Notes: a model not told the origin generated them from the sequence alone. 64,000 nucleotides of DNA from Allomuricauda sp. (GCF_028280385.1 NZ_JANQLX010000009.1:1-64000), one strand, 5' to 3'. Counted from the first letter of the stretch, positions 6,952-15,256 are shown. Numbers and translations: made by a program.

Positions 6952-7526
6952 AAGCCAAACAAACTTACCTGAAAGGAAAATCCGTTTTTGTAGTTTCATT
7001 AGTGGTAATCGGAATTACAATGCTGACGGTTTATCTGACTGGAATACATTATAATCGGAGTTTGACTTCCAATCTATATTTGTCACTCGGGATTATTGCA
7101 ACAGCTTTATTTCTTTTTATGACCTATGGACTTTATTCCGGAATTGGTCTGATTGACAATTTTCCAAAATTTCGGGATTTTAAGGGTGGGGATTTCATTG
7201 CAAACAGCGGAAACGCACCTACTTTGGACCTACCATCAGTTGGGGATGGAATTGGCGGATTGATTTTATCAATTTTACTTTGGATTGTAATGTCAATATT
7301 GTTTGTGGTTTTACTAATGGTGTTGGAAGCCGTTTTTTGGTTTTCGCTGTTCATAATTTTGGCAATGCTTTATTGGGTTTTCTTTAGAGCATTGAAATTT
7401 GTTTTTAACAAATCAAAAGACACAAAAGGAGATCTTGGAAATTCGGCACTCTACGCGTTGACATATACCCTACTCTATGTGGGTTGGATATTCGGAATTG
7501 TTTATCTGACCGAAATAATAAAATAA
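6948..7526 (+). CDS. Hypothetical membrane protein, coupled to the upstream gene
   Basis: The 192-residue protein has four to five hydrophobic segments (about residues 13-32, 44-64, 100-140 in two parts, and 168-188). A polar loop of about 30 residues (near 68-98) holds DFKGGDFIANSG. I recognise no family. The start is uncertain. TTG at 6948 overlaps the previous stop in a TTGA arrangement; the first in-frame ATG comes about 24 codons later, inside the first helix, so TTG is preferred. It ends one base before the R''-like element of site 9. Confidence 0.7.
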   Translation: MKAKQTYLKGKSVFVVSLVVIGITMLTVYLTGIHYNRSLTSNLYLSLGIIATALFLFMTYGLYSGIGLIDNFPKFRDFKGGDFIANSGNAPTLDLPSVGDGIGGLILSILLWIVMSILFVVLLMVLEAVFWFSLFIILAMLYWVFFRALKFVFNKSKDTKGDLGNSALYALTYTLLYVGWIFGIVYLTEIIK

Positions 7527-7615
7527 GCCAGGCAACAATGTACAATCACAGTTCATTTGCGTCATTTGGCTTTGTCCCTGCCACAGCGAAATCTTGGCTG
7601 GGACCGTTGCACATC
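7527..7615 (+). repeat. attC-like site 9
   Basis: It opens GCCAGGCAACAATGTACAATC (R''-like CAAC plus AATGTA, as in site 1) right after the stop of the membrane protein gene. It ends CTTGGCTGGGACC plus core GTTGCACATC (7606-7615). No complementary cassette start was found upstream (expected GTTGCCTGGC), so its own cassette has probably been rearranged. Confidence 0.6.
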
Positions 7616-7631
7616 ATACTAAAAAAGCTCA

Positions 7632-8444
7632 GTGAATGAACTGAAAACCATAAGGGAGTATTACAAACCGATTCAACCTGCAGTTTCGGCCAACGATAAC
7701 GAACTACAGTATCAAGAATGCCCACCGACTAAAGAAATTGAGAATTTTGTTTACTGCTTTTGGCAACTTAAAACACAAAAACCGCTAAAGCAAGATTACA
7801 ACTACCGCGTTGTTTCGGACGGTTGTATCGACATTTTTTTTAACCACAAACGACCCACGGAAAACTTTGTGATGGGATTTTCCCGAAAATATGTACAATT
7901 CCCCATTGGAAAAGAATTTGAATATATCGGTATTCGATTTTTACCTGCTGCCTTCCCCCACTTGTTTCCCGTGAATGCCAAAACCCTAAGCAACCAATCC
8001 CAAGAACTCAACAAGGTCCTTCCTGATTTTTCCGAGTGGATCAATTCAGAAATCAAAGCGGAGGACCCATTCGAAAAAATTATAAAAAAGCTCAACGAAA
8101 AAATAAACGGTTGTTTAAAAAAACAAGCCATTCATTACGACCACCGTTTTTTGGACGCCCTAAACCTGATTTTCCAAAAGAATGGATATTTGGACACCGA
8201 AAAAGACCTGAATACCGGTTTAAGCCCAAGACAACTTCGTAGAATTTTCAACTTTTATATCGGAACAACGGCCAAATCGTTCAGTAATGTCGTGCGCTTT
8301 CAACATATTTTGAATGCAAAACCTTCAACCCAAAGCCTAAAAGAAAACAAACTGTACTTTGATGTTGGATTTTTTGACCAGGCCCATTTCATCAAAAACT
8401 TCAAAACTTTTTACGGAGTAACACCTTCTGAAGCCTTCCGTTGA
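7632..8444 (+). CDS. AraC-type helix-turn-helix transcriptional regulator
   Basis: The 270-residue protein has an N-terminal ligand or sensor domain (residues about 1-150: FVYCFWQLKT, VVSDGCIDIFFN, FIGIRFLPAAFPHLF-like signatures of the DUF6597-type regulators). The C-terminal AraC/XylS DNA-binding domain spans about 165-268, with GLSPRQLRRIFNFYIGTTAK as the first HTH and DVGFFDQAHFIKNFKTFYG as the signature second motif. The start is a GTG. The following VOC-family frame opens within its stop codon region. It is probably a local regulator of that VOC protein. It lies just after attC-like site 9. Confidence 0.9.
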   Translation: MNELKTIREYYKPIQPAVSANDNELQYQECPPTKEIENFVYCFWQLKTQKPLKQDYNYRVVSDGCIDIFFNHKRPTENFVMGFSRKYVQFPIGKEFEYIGIRFLPAAFPHLFPVNAKTLSNQSQELNKVLPDFSEWINSEIKAEDPFEKIIKKLNEKINGCLKKQAIHYDHRFLDALNLIFQKNGYLDTEKDLNTGLSPRQLRRIFNFYIGTTAKSFSNVVRFQHILNAKPSTQSLKENKLYFDVGFFDQAHFIKNFKTFYGVTPSEAFR

Positions 8445-8506
8445 GTTTGTCCGATTTTTACAATGCCGCGGTTTCTTGCCCATCTAGATTTGTAGCAACA
8501 AAATCT

Positions 8507-8962
8507 TTGACAATTAAAGCATTAGTAGTAACGGCATTTGTTCTAACAGTTGGTTGGACCCATGCGCAAACAACAAACAAGATGAAACTTAACGCAGGAA
8601 TAATTACCGAAAAATTGCAGGAAACCAAGAAATTCTACACCGAAGTCCTGGATTTTGGAGTACGTTTTGAAAATGAATTTTATCTGTTGCTTCACACCCC
8701 TAACAATTCTGCGGAAATCAGTTTTTTACAACCGAATCACCCTAGTCAAAAACCCATTTTCCAGTCAGAATTTAATGGAAAAGGTGTTTATTTAACTATC
8801 GAAGTAGCGCATGTGGATGACGTTTATAAACAACTCAAAGACAAAGCTGTACCCATCGAAATTGAGATTAGGGACGAGCCTTGGGGCGACAGGCATTTTG
8901 CAATAAAAGACCCAAACGGAATTGGAATCGATATTGTGACCTATACCAGGCCAGAAGAATAA
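8507..8962 (+). CDS. VOC (glyoxalase/bleomycin resistance) protein, possibly exported
   Basis: The VOC domain runs from KLNAGIITEKLQETKKFYTEVLDFGV to FAIKDPNGIGIDIVTY, one betaalphabetabetabeta pair of the fold used in glyoxalase, dioxygenase and drug-binding proteins. The first ATG in frame is at 8582 and gives a plain cytoplasmic domain. Codons upstream encode ALVVTAFVLTVGWTHAQ, a convincing signal peptide, so I prefer the TTG at 8507; the frame is open back to 8441. Exported VOC proteins are unusual. Only one VOC half is present, so activity would need a dimer. Confidence 0.82.
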   Translation: MTIKALVVTAFVLTVGWTHAQTTNKMKLNAGIITEKLQETKKFYTEVLDFGVRFENEFYLLLHTPNNSAEISFLQPNHPSQKPIFQSEFNGKGVYLTIEVAHVDDVYKQLKDKAVPIEIEIRDEPWGDRHFAIKDPNGIGIDIVTYTRPEE

Positions 8963-8970
8963 AACACCAT

Positions 8971-9029
8971 ACCCAATATTGGGTTAAGCTATAGCGGTTT
9001 GGGTGCCCATCTGAACCGCTTTTTCTTTT
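8971..9029 (+). terminator. Palindrome plus factor-independent terminator
   Basis: A perfect palindrome ACCCAATATTGGGT (8971-8984) is followed by a hairpin AGCGGTT...AACCGCT (8993-9020) whose loop contains TGGG-TG-CCCA, then TTTTCTTTT. It ends the AraC-VOC unit. The segment TAAGCTATAGCGG also resembles the left arm of the attC-like sites. Confidence 0.7.
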
Positions 9030-9128
9030 AAATGAGGTATATTGTGATACGGAAAGTAATCGCTTAAACCCGTCCCTATTCTTGCACCGGACTGTTGGCC
9101 GAATAAAAAATAATATAAATAAAGAACG

Positions 9129-9506
9129 ATGCAATACGAAGCAAAGACACCAAGTGAATATTTGGAGAAATTAGACAACGACTGGAGAAAGGACACACTT
9201 GAACAAGTTCGTGAAATGATAAAAAAGCAAGGACCTCATCTGAGCGAAGGGATTGAATACAAAATGCTATCTTATGGGAACAATGAAAAAAGCATTTTTC
9301 ATCTCAATGCCCAGCAAGCCTACGTAAGTCTATATGTTGGAAATATTGACAAAGTTGAAAATGCGCGGGAACTGCTCAAGGATTTTGATAAAGGGAAGGG
9401 CTGTATTAGGATCAAAAAGAAAGTAAACATTTCTGAGAGCAGTCTTGAAGAGTTTATCAAACAAACTGTTGAATTGTGGGAAGAAGGTGGAAATACCGAC
9501 TGTTAG
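9129..9506 (+). CDS. DUF1801 domain protein
   Basis: The 125-residue protein matches the DUF1801/YdhG-like family: opening TPSEYLEKLDNDWRKDTLEQVREMI, then GPHLSEGIEYKMLSYG, the core strand pattern SIFHLNAQQAYVSLYVG, and the end GCIRIKKKVNISESSLEEFIKQTVE. Family members are small cytoplasmic proteins of the YdhG/frataxin-like fold, and their role is not settled. It is monocistronic, after a terminator. The 5' flank has CACCGGACTGTTGGCCGA, a possible decayed cassette core. Confidence 0.88.
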   Translation: MQYEAKTPSEYLEKLDNDWRKDTLEQVREMIKKQGPHLSEGIEYKMLSYGNNEKSIFHLNAQQAYVSLYVGNIDKVENARELLKDFDKGKGCIRIKKKVNISESSLEEFIKQTVELWEEGGNTDC

Positions 9507-9559
9507 AAAGTACATACCATGACGACAGGTAATCCATCCTGGCGATGGAGATAAGGAAG

Positions 9560-9590
9560 AAATGATGGCCGTGACCGTTCCAAATAATTA
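9560..9590 (+). repeat. Decayed attC right end
   Basis: GATGGCCGTGACCGTTCCAA (about 9563-9582) matches the right end of the array sites (CATAGCCGAGACCGTTG type). I find no matching left arm after the DUF1801 gene, so it is only a remnant. Confidence 0.4.
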
Positions 9591-9605
9591 AACCAACCTC
9601 CCGCA

Positions 9606-10076
9606 TTGGAAATAAACATAGCGCAATACAGCGCAAAAAATCAAGGTGATTTTGAGAAGCTTTGGGTTTCTTGGCTTACCAATTCCATGGGATTATCACC
9701 ACAGAAAGAAGACCTGGAAGAAGTAAGAAATCCTGTGGATAGATATATCAAGGATGGAGGAATGGCTTTTTACGCCAATATGAACGAACAATGTGTGGGA
9801 GTGGTAGCGGTAAAAAAGTTGAATGCCACGGAATACGAGTTTTGCAAACTTGTTGTTGATGAGAAAGCCCGTGGACACGGATTGGGCAAAAAATTGGTTC
9901 AACGGTGCATTGATTTTGTCAAAGAAGTTCGGGGAACAGCATTGTACCTACAAAGCTTCCATAAACTAAACATAGCCGTTAACATGTACAAAAATATGGG
10001 GTTCGTTGACTGCGAAACTCCCATAGGAATGTTGGTGGTGGAACGGACCGAAATTATGATGAAAAAGGAAATTTAA
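9606..10076 (+). CDS. GNAT-family N-acetyltransferase
   Basis: The 156-residue protein has the GNAT fold order: N-terminal helices, strand CVGVVAVKKL, strand EFCKLVVDEKARGHGLGKKLVQRC, which contains the acetyl-CoA pyrophosphate loop of the R/Q-x-x-G-x-G/A type (RGHGLG), then LYLQSFHKLNIAVNMYKNMGFV, the typical C-terminal N...Y...GF motif. It transfers an acyl group from acyl-CoA to an amine; the acceptor is unknown. The start is TTG at 9606 (MEINIAQYS), because no ATG lies close to the beginning of the domain. Confidence 0.92.
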   Translation: MEINIAQYSAKNQGDFEKLWVSWLTNSMGLSPQKEDLEEVRNPVDRYIKDGGMAFYANMNEQCVGVVAVKKLNATEYEFCKLVVDEKARGHGLGKKLVQRCIDFVKEVRGTALYLQSFHKLNIAVNMYKNMGFVDCETPIGMLVVERTEIMMKKEI

Positions 10077-10151
10077 ATTGGCCTACAACAAAGACCATAG
10101 GTACGTGCTTATCCTTGCCCACTCCTAAATAAATCCCCAATCCCAAAAAAG

Positions 10152-10784
10152 ATGGAAAACAAATCAAACATAATTCATATGTTAGCCTCTTCCCTCAGCC
10201 GTAGGGATGAAGTCCCAAATCAAGAGCTTGCCCAGGAAATTGTACGTGCCCAAAACAAAAAAGCCGTAAAAGAACTGGTTGATAATCTGTCCAACACAAA
10301 AGCCATTCAAAACGATTGCATAAAAGTACTTTACGAAGTAGGTGAGCAAGACCCAAAACTTATTGCCAACTATATAGATGCATTTGTTTCGCATTTGAAT
10401 AGTAAAAATAATCGACTTCAATGGGGGGCCATGACCGCTCTTAGTGCCATAGCAAATGAAAAACCAAAGGAAATCTACAACCATTTACCAGCTATTCTCC
10501 AAGCTGCGGACAAAGGTTCGGTCATAACCAAAGACCAGGCCGTACGCATTTTGATAACATTGTGTGCCCATGAAAAATATTCGGAAAGCGCTTTCCCATT
10601 GCTCCTGGAACAACTTTTAAAAAGTGCCACCAACCAACTTCCCATGTATGCCGAAAGGGCAATCCCAATAATTAATGACAAAAACAAAGACCTGTTTGTA
10701 AAAATGCTAACTTCAAGACTTGGTGATTTTGAGAAAGAAACCAAAAGAAAGCGGGTGGAAAAAGTAATCAAAAAATACCAATGA
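10152..10784 (+). CDS. HEAT-repeat-like helical protein
   Basis: The 210-residue all-helical protein has at least three repeat-like blocks: NDCIKVLYEVGEQDPKLIANY (about 57-77), NNRLQWGAMTALSAIANEKP (87-106) and TKDQAVRILITLCAHEKYSE (126-145). These are the paired helices of HEAT/ARM solenoids. Such proteins are usually binding scaffolds; no partner can be named. It is cytoplasmic and monocistronic. The sequence after its stop (GAGATAAAATAGCGG...CATAGCCAGGGTCATTG) resembles a decayed attC-like site. Confidence 0.82.
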   Translation: MENKSNIIHMLASSLSRRDEVPNQELAQEIVRAQNKKAVKELVDNLSNTKAIQNDCIKVLYEVGEQDPKLIANYIDAFVSHLNSKNNRLQWGAMTALSAIANEKPKEIYNHLPAILQAADKGSVITKDQAVRILITLCAHEKYSESAFPLLLEQLLKSATNQLPMYAERAIPIINDKNKDLFVKMLTSRLGDFEKETKRKRVEKVIKKYQ

Positions 10785-10826
10785 GATAAAATAGCGGTGC
10801 TCCTGCCCATAGCCAGGGTCATTGTA
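10780..10826 (+). repeat. Possible decayed attC-like site
   Basis: AATGAGATAAAATAGCGG followed by CATAGCCAGGGTCATTG resembles ATTGTATAAAAATAATAGCGG of site 6 and CATAGCCGAGACCGTTG of sites 0 and 4, in the same order and orientation but with a very short loop and a damaged core. Confidence 0.35.
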
Positions 10827-10855
10827 CAAATTTAAAAGCAATAAGGATATATATA

Positions 10856-11743
10856 ATGAAATACTTTGTTAGATGCGCTATTTCACTGCTTCTGCTTGCA
10901 TTCTTCTTTGCTTGTACCAGTAAAAACCCCAAAGAGGTTATCAAAGTGTCCGAGGTTTTGCCTTGGTGTATCATAGGGTTTGATTCCTGGGACAGGACAC
11001 CACATCAGCGTATTGCCATGTTAAAGGAAATGGGGATTACCAAATATGGCTTTAACAAAGGAAAAGGAGACCTGAGCACCATGCTGGATGAGTTTGAGCA
11101 GGCGAAAGAGAACCATATTGAGATCCCATCGATATTTCTGTGGTTGAATGCTAATAGAGACAGTATTGGAGGATTGAGTGCGATGAATCGGGAACTACTG
11201 TCAAACCTCGGCAAATTAGATAGCAAGCCAGCTATATGGCTAAGTTTTAGCAATAATTTCTTCGAAGACCTGGACCAAGGGCAATCCATGGAGCTATCCA
11301 TTGAAATGGTCAAATATGTGAAAACATTGGCTGATGAAGTGGGCTGTAAATTGGCACTGTACAATCATCACGGTTGGTTTGGCAATCCGCATAATCAAGT
11401 CGAAATTCTGGAAGAATTGGACGAGGCCTCAATCACTATGGTTTACAATTTCCACCATGCCCATGAGTACGTAGATGAATTTCCCGCAATTGCAGAAAAG
11501 ATAGCACCCTATTTATCCTATGTCAATTTGAATGGCGTAAAGAAAGAAGGGCCACAAATCTTGGCAATAGGTCAAGGTGATCATGAATTGGAAATGATCA
11601 GGCAGCTCATAAAAGAAGGGTACAACGGACCGTGGGGCATTTTAGGGCACATTAAAACCGAAAATGTGCAGGAAGTTTTAAAACGCAACATTGACGGACT
11701 AACGTTGATTAATAACAAATTGAATGCGCGGGAAGAAAAATAA
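10856..11743 (+). CDS. Sugar phosphate isomerase/epimerase-like TIM-barrel lipoprotein
   Basis: The 295-residue protein has a lipoprotein signal peptide (lipobox FFAC, Cys20). It then resembles xylose isomerase-like TIM barrels: RIAMLKEMGITKYGFNKG, EVGCKLALYNHHGWFGNP (the NHxGW strand of sugar isomerase/epimerase-like proteins), ITMVYNFHHAHEY, YVNLNGVKKEGPQILAIGQGDHE and GYNGPWGILGH. The His and Glu residues of these strands usually bind a metal. It is probably periplasmic or outer-membrane bound and acts on a sugar-like compound. Confidence 0.88.
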   Translation: MKYFVRCAISLLLLAFFFACTSKNPKEVIKVSEVLPWCIIGFDSWDRTPHQRIAMLKEMGITKYGFNKGKGDLSTMLDEFEQAKENHIEIPSIFLWLNANRDSIGGLSAMNRELLSNLGKLDSKPAIWLSFSNNFFEDLDQGQSMELSIEMVKYVKTLADEVGCKLALYNHHGWFGNPHNQVEILEELDEASITMVYNFHHAHEYVDEFPAIAEKIAPYLSYVNLNGVKKEGPQILAIGQGDHELEMIRQLIKEGYNGPWGILGHIKTENVQEVLKRNIDGLTLINNKLNAREEK

Positions 11744-11751
11744 AACCTAGA

Positions 11752-12042
11752 ATGTCAACTTCATCAAAAATATCCGAAGACCGCATACTTGATATATATC
11801 TTGAAGCCAAAAGACGAATGGAACTATGGCTATCCCATTCAACCTTTGATGAGATGACCGCCATGGGAAGCAGATTGAGGTTTGACATGGCATTGGGACT
11901 ATACGGGGGGTATCCTTTTGAAATGCCAGAATGGATGGAGGATAGTGCCTTCAATGATTTTGTTTCAGAATTTGAATACGACACTTTGGAATATCAGGAA
12001 ATTATCAATCAACTTTTTGAAAAAGCCGAAGGAAAAAACTGA
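11752..12042 (+). CDS. Small hypothetical protein
   Basis: The 96-residue acidic protein is largely helical, starting 8 bases after the TIM-barrel lipoprotein gene, so it is probably in the same transcript. It has no signal peptide or membrane helix. It carries a Trp/Pro-rich middle (GGYPFEMPEWMED). No family recognised. Confidence 0.7.
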   Translation: MSTSSKISEDRILDIYLEAKRRMELWLSHSTFDEMTAMGSRLRFDMALGLYGGYPFEMPEWMEDSAFNDFVSEFEYDTLEYQEIINQLFEKAEGKN

Positions 12043-12164
12043 TTACAATAGGGACAGAAAACCATTCTGAAGTTAGAAGAAAAACGTCGGGAAAAGTCCT
12101 GGCCGAACCGCAATCAGGATTGTAACACCCTAAACACCTGTATCATTGCAGGAAATGGTTTTGT

Positions 12165-13271
12165 ATGAAAAGAAAGGAGTTTATTAAAATGTGTGGAATT
12201 CTGGGAATAGGATTTCCACTTCAATTTTCATTGCTGTCCAATTCATCGGTTGATAAAGCCAATCCGTTATTTAAAGGTAAGGTAGTGGTCATTGGCGCAG
12301 GTGCGGGCGGACTGTCCGCAGGCTACCTATTGAACCAACTCGGGATAGATTTTGAAATTCTTGAAGCATCTCCCACGTACGGAGGTAGGATGAAAATCAA
12401 TACGGAATTCGCCGATTTTCCTATCCCTATGGGAGCCGAATGGTTAGAGACGAAGGTCGGTATTTTCAAGGAAATTGTAAATGACCCTGCGGTAGCGGTA
12501 GATGTTGAAACGGTTAAAGATGCACCGGACCGAAAATTTGTAAATTATTCATGGTTCAACTTTTTTGAAGACTATATTGTTCCCTCCATATCCTCAAAAA
12601 TCTCCTATAATACTATCGTCAATTCCATTGATTACTCCGGCGACCAAATTATTGTTACAACCCAAAACAAAAGCTATCGGGCAGATAAAGTCATAGTATC
12701 GGTTCCACTAAAAATTCTAAAAGAAAAAGACATCCGGTTTGTTCCCAGTCTGCCGAAAAACAAATTAATGGCAATTGACAAGGTTAGGGTCTGGGAAGGT
12801 TTTAAGGCATTTTTCAAGTTTTCAACCCAATTTTATGAGGATGAATATGTATTTAACATCAAACCCAAGCGGGAGGGTCAGAAAATGTACTACAATGCCA
12901 GCTATGGCCAAAACTCCAATGCGAATGTCTTGGGCTTATTTGTTGTGGGCAAACCCGCCAAAGAATTTATCTCCCGTTCGGGTAACGATTTAAAAGATTA
13001 CATCCTTAGGGAACTGGACAGCATTTATAAGAATCAGGCAACACCCAATTACTTGGGCCATATTACACAAAATTGGAATAAAGAGCCTTTTGTAAAAGGT
13101 GGATATATGACAGACTATGCCGATTGGAAAACGGTACGGGTGCTTGGTAAACCAGTGGATGACAAGCTTTATTTTGCTGGTGGGGCCTATACCGATGGCT
13201 TAGATTGGGTTTCCGTGCATACCGCAGCGCAATCAGCCAAAAAGGCGGTTGGGATGATAAATAAACCATAA
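12165..13271 (+). CDS. Flavin-containing amine oxidase family protein
   Basis: The 368-residue protein has the dinucleotide-binding motif VVVIGAGAGGLSAGYLL (near residue 44), the flavin-contact sequence FEILEASPTYGGRMKI, and PMGAEWLE. It ends with KLYFAGGAYTDGLDWVSVHTAAQSAKKAV, the second FAD contact of amine oxidases. It is shorter than the usual ~450 residues. The N-terminus (MKRKEFIKMCGILGIGFPLQ) looks like an export signal but lacks a twin arginine. The product class is amine oxidase or a related flavin dehydrogenase; substrate unknown. Confidence 0.9.
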   Translation: MKRKEFIKMCGILGIGFPLQFSLLSNSSVDKANPLFKGKVVVIGAGAGGLSAGYLLNQLGIDFEILEASPTYGGRMKINTEFADFPIPMGAEWLETKVGIFKEIVNDPAVAVDVETVKDAPDRKFVNYSWFNFFEDYIVPSISSKISYNTIVNSIDYSGDQIIVTTQNKSYRADKVIVSVPLKILKEKDIRFVPSLPKNKLMAIDKVRVWEGFKAFFKFSTQFYEDEYVFNIKPKREGQKMYYNASYGQNSNANVLGLFVVGKPAKEFISRSGNDLKDYILRELDSIYKNQATPNYLGHITQNWNKEPFVKGGYMTDYADWKTVRVLGKPVDDKLYFAGGAYTDGLDWVSVHTAAQSAKKAVGMINKP

Positions 13272-13279
13272 CTAGGACC

Positions 13280-13780
13280 ATGCATCAAAGACTAATATTG
13301 GCCCATTTATTCATATTTGTAATTTCGGTTTTCGGACTTACCAGCCTATACCAATTTATCGTAAATGCAACGCTTGAACTGATCTTTGCGGTTGTCCATT
13401 TCTTGATAGTCGTTTTATTATATATCCTCAGTGGATTTTTGATCACGGCAAAAAACAAAGATTACAGTGTGCGCAATTATTACATAATAGCCTTGATCGG
13501 ACTAATACTTTGGTGTGTAGCTTTTCTGATTTCACCTGACGATTTACATTGGAAAAGGGGAGACGGAGGAGGTGTTTGGCTATTTTATAGAATTTATATC
13601 AGCGGATTGGAAATACCATTTAGTTTCAATGGCAATTTTTCTTTCTGGTCCAAGCATATGAATACCAATATTGCTTTCTTACTGACTTTATCGATCATTC
13701 CATCTGCTTTGCAAGCCTATGGTGGATATTTAAAAGTTGGCTGGAACAAAAATGCGTTACCAAAAAATGACCCTAAATAA
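13280..13780 (+). CDS. Hypothetical membrane protein
   Basis: The 166-residue protein has four hydrophobic helices (about residues 6-24, 31-55, 67-86 and 131-148). It begins 8 bases after the amine oxidase stop, so it is probably cotranscribed and may anchor or serve that enzyme. No family recognised. Confidence 0.75.
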   Translation: MHQRLILAHLFIFVISVFGLTSLYQFIVNATLELIFAVVHFLIVVLLYILSGFLITAKNKDYSVRNYYIIALIGLILWCVAFLISPDDLHWKRGDGGGVWLFYRIYISGLEIPFSFNGNFSFWSKHMNTNIAFLLTLSIIPSALQAYGGYLKVGWNKNALPKNDPK

Positions 13781-13801
13781 TTAACCAACAACCACTCAGC
13801 G

Positions 13802-14326
13802 TTGAGTCTGTTTGTAATGATAATGGAATATCCTGAATTGAATCGAAAGCTACCTAATTATGTCATCTTATTGATTTTGTTTCTCTTTTGTGGTTGTTCC
13901 AAAAAGAACGATACGGTTGAATTATACTTGATTGAGACTTCCAATATTTCGATGCATGGGGAAGTTGACCCGAAAGATGTAATCCTTGAATCAAAAATAA
14001 TTTCCGAAAATGATATCCTTGGCTACGACAAGTCCACTTTTACTTTTCATTTAACCAAAGAATGTTCATCGAAACTTGGCGAAATGGAATTGGATTGGAA
14101 AGCATTTTGTGTAGTTAAGAATGGGCAAAAATTATTGGTAGGTCGGTTTTGGGAATGTTCCTCTTCCCTTGGAACAAATGGATTTGTAACATTTGATTTT
14201 ACCTGTGCAAATCGGCAAAAATTAGAACTGACTTATGGACTGCCGCATAAAGGATATCCCAACGACAGTGACCCAAGAAAAGAAATAACCATTGCAAACA
14301 GAAGCAATGATCAATTGCTCTATTAA
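13802..14326 (+). CDS. Hypothetical lipoprotein
   Basis: The protein has a lipoprotein signal (hydrophobic stretch ILLILFLF, lipobox FCGC) and a mature domain of about 135 residues with regular beta strands. Start choice: TTG at 13802 gives 174 residues; an in-frame ATG at 13817 is more likely and still keeps the signal. It resembles small flavobacterial lipoproteins of no known role. Confidence 0.72.
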   Translation: MSLFVMIMEYPELNRKLPNYVILLILFLFCGCSKKNDTVELYLIETSNISMHGEVDPKDVILESKIISENDILGYDKSTFTFHLTKECSSKLGEMELDWKAFCVVKNGQKLLVGRFWECSSSLGTNGFVTFDFTCANRQKLELTYGLPHKGYPNDSDPRKEITIANRSNDQLLY

Positions 14327-14409
14327 CAGATTACTGTCAAACTGTTTATAACAAGTTGATTATCTTAAACACCAATTAGTTTTTAAGAATATGCATTAAA
14401 CCAACAAAT

Positions 14410-15159
14410 ATGTCGCTTAAAAATGTTCAAAAGGCTTATGAGAAAGTTGGGGCGGACGATCCGCTTTGGGCCATTCTCACGGACGATAAAAAACGTGGAA
14501 ACAAATGGGATCCCGAAGAGTTTTTTGAGACAGGCCGAAATGAGATCAACGCGGTAATTGCTTATCTGAAAAGTCTTGATGCCAACATCAATTTTGGCCA
14601 TGCATTAGATTTTGGTTGTGGCGTGGGAAGATTGACCCAAGGACTCTGCCATCACTTTGATCGGGCCACCGGAGTGGATATTTCCCATAGCATGATTGCC
14701 GGTGCCAATGCATATAACAAATTCGGTGCAAAATGCACTTACATTACCAATACGGAACCCAATCTAAAATGTTTAAGTAGCAATACCTTTGATTTTGTAT
14801 ACACCAACATTGTACTGCAACATATGGCCCCACGGTATCAGGCTGAATACATCAAGGAGTTTTTCCGCATTCTCAAGCCTGGCGGTACGGCTCTTTTTCA
14901 GGTGCGCACGCCAAAAGGCTCCAGTCCCAAACCAGGATCATTTGGAGAAAAGATGTACAACTTCAAAATGGAAAGGTTAAAACCTTTTTGGAAAGTTGTC
15001 CGTGGCCGTCCGCCCATTCAGGTACACACTATTTCACCCCATATAGTGGAGCAGATCATAGCAGATAGTGGGGCAACGATCCTTGATGTGACAGTATTGG
15101 ATAAAAGAGTCCGAACCTGGATCAAAAATCTGAGATACTGTGTAGTTAAGCCTGCGTGA
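14410..15159 (+). CDS. Class I SAM-dependent methyltransferase
   Basis: The 249-residue protein has the SAM-binding motif I ALDFGCGVGRLTQGL (about 65-79), the motif II acidic end TGVDISHSMI, motif III FDFVYTNIVLQHM and the strand EFFRILKPGGTALFQVRTP. These mark the methyltransferase Rossmann fold. No substrate domain is seen. It is monocistronic. The target may be a small molecule or lipid; the sequence does not say. Confidence 0.92.
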   Translation: MSLKNVQKAYEKVGADDPLWAILTDDKKRGNKWDPEEFFETGRNEINAVIAYLKSLDANINFGHALDFGCGVGRLTQGLCHHFDRATGVDISHSMIAGANAYNKFGAKCTYITNTEPNLKCLSSNTFDFVYTNIVLQHMAPRYQAEYIKEFFRILKPGGTALFQVRTPKGSSPKPGSFGEKMYNFKMERLKPFWKVVRGRPPIQVHTISPHIVEQIIADSGATILDVTVLDKRVRTWIKNLRYCVVKPA

Positions 15160-15256
15160 CATCTTTTTTGTTGCTTAGGCCTATCTTCTTGAGCCGGGAG
15201 TATATGGAAATTGGAACGAAATCAGAATACAGAGCATTGCAACCAACTAAAAGAAA

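Noticed and set aside
1..7615. The repeats as MITEs, REP elements or CRISPR repeats
   Set aside because: Ends differ from site to site and pair with the start of their own cassette. There are no target duplications, no constant repeat and no spacer array. This fits attC sites better.
12104..12130. GGCCGAACCGCAATCAGGATTG as another decayed attC core
   Set aside because: It lacks the GTT core and flanking arms. The CAATC-AG-GATTG dyad alone is not enough.
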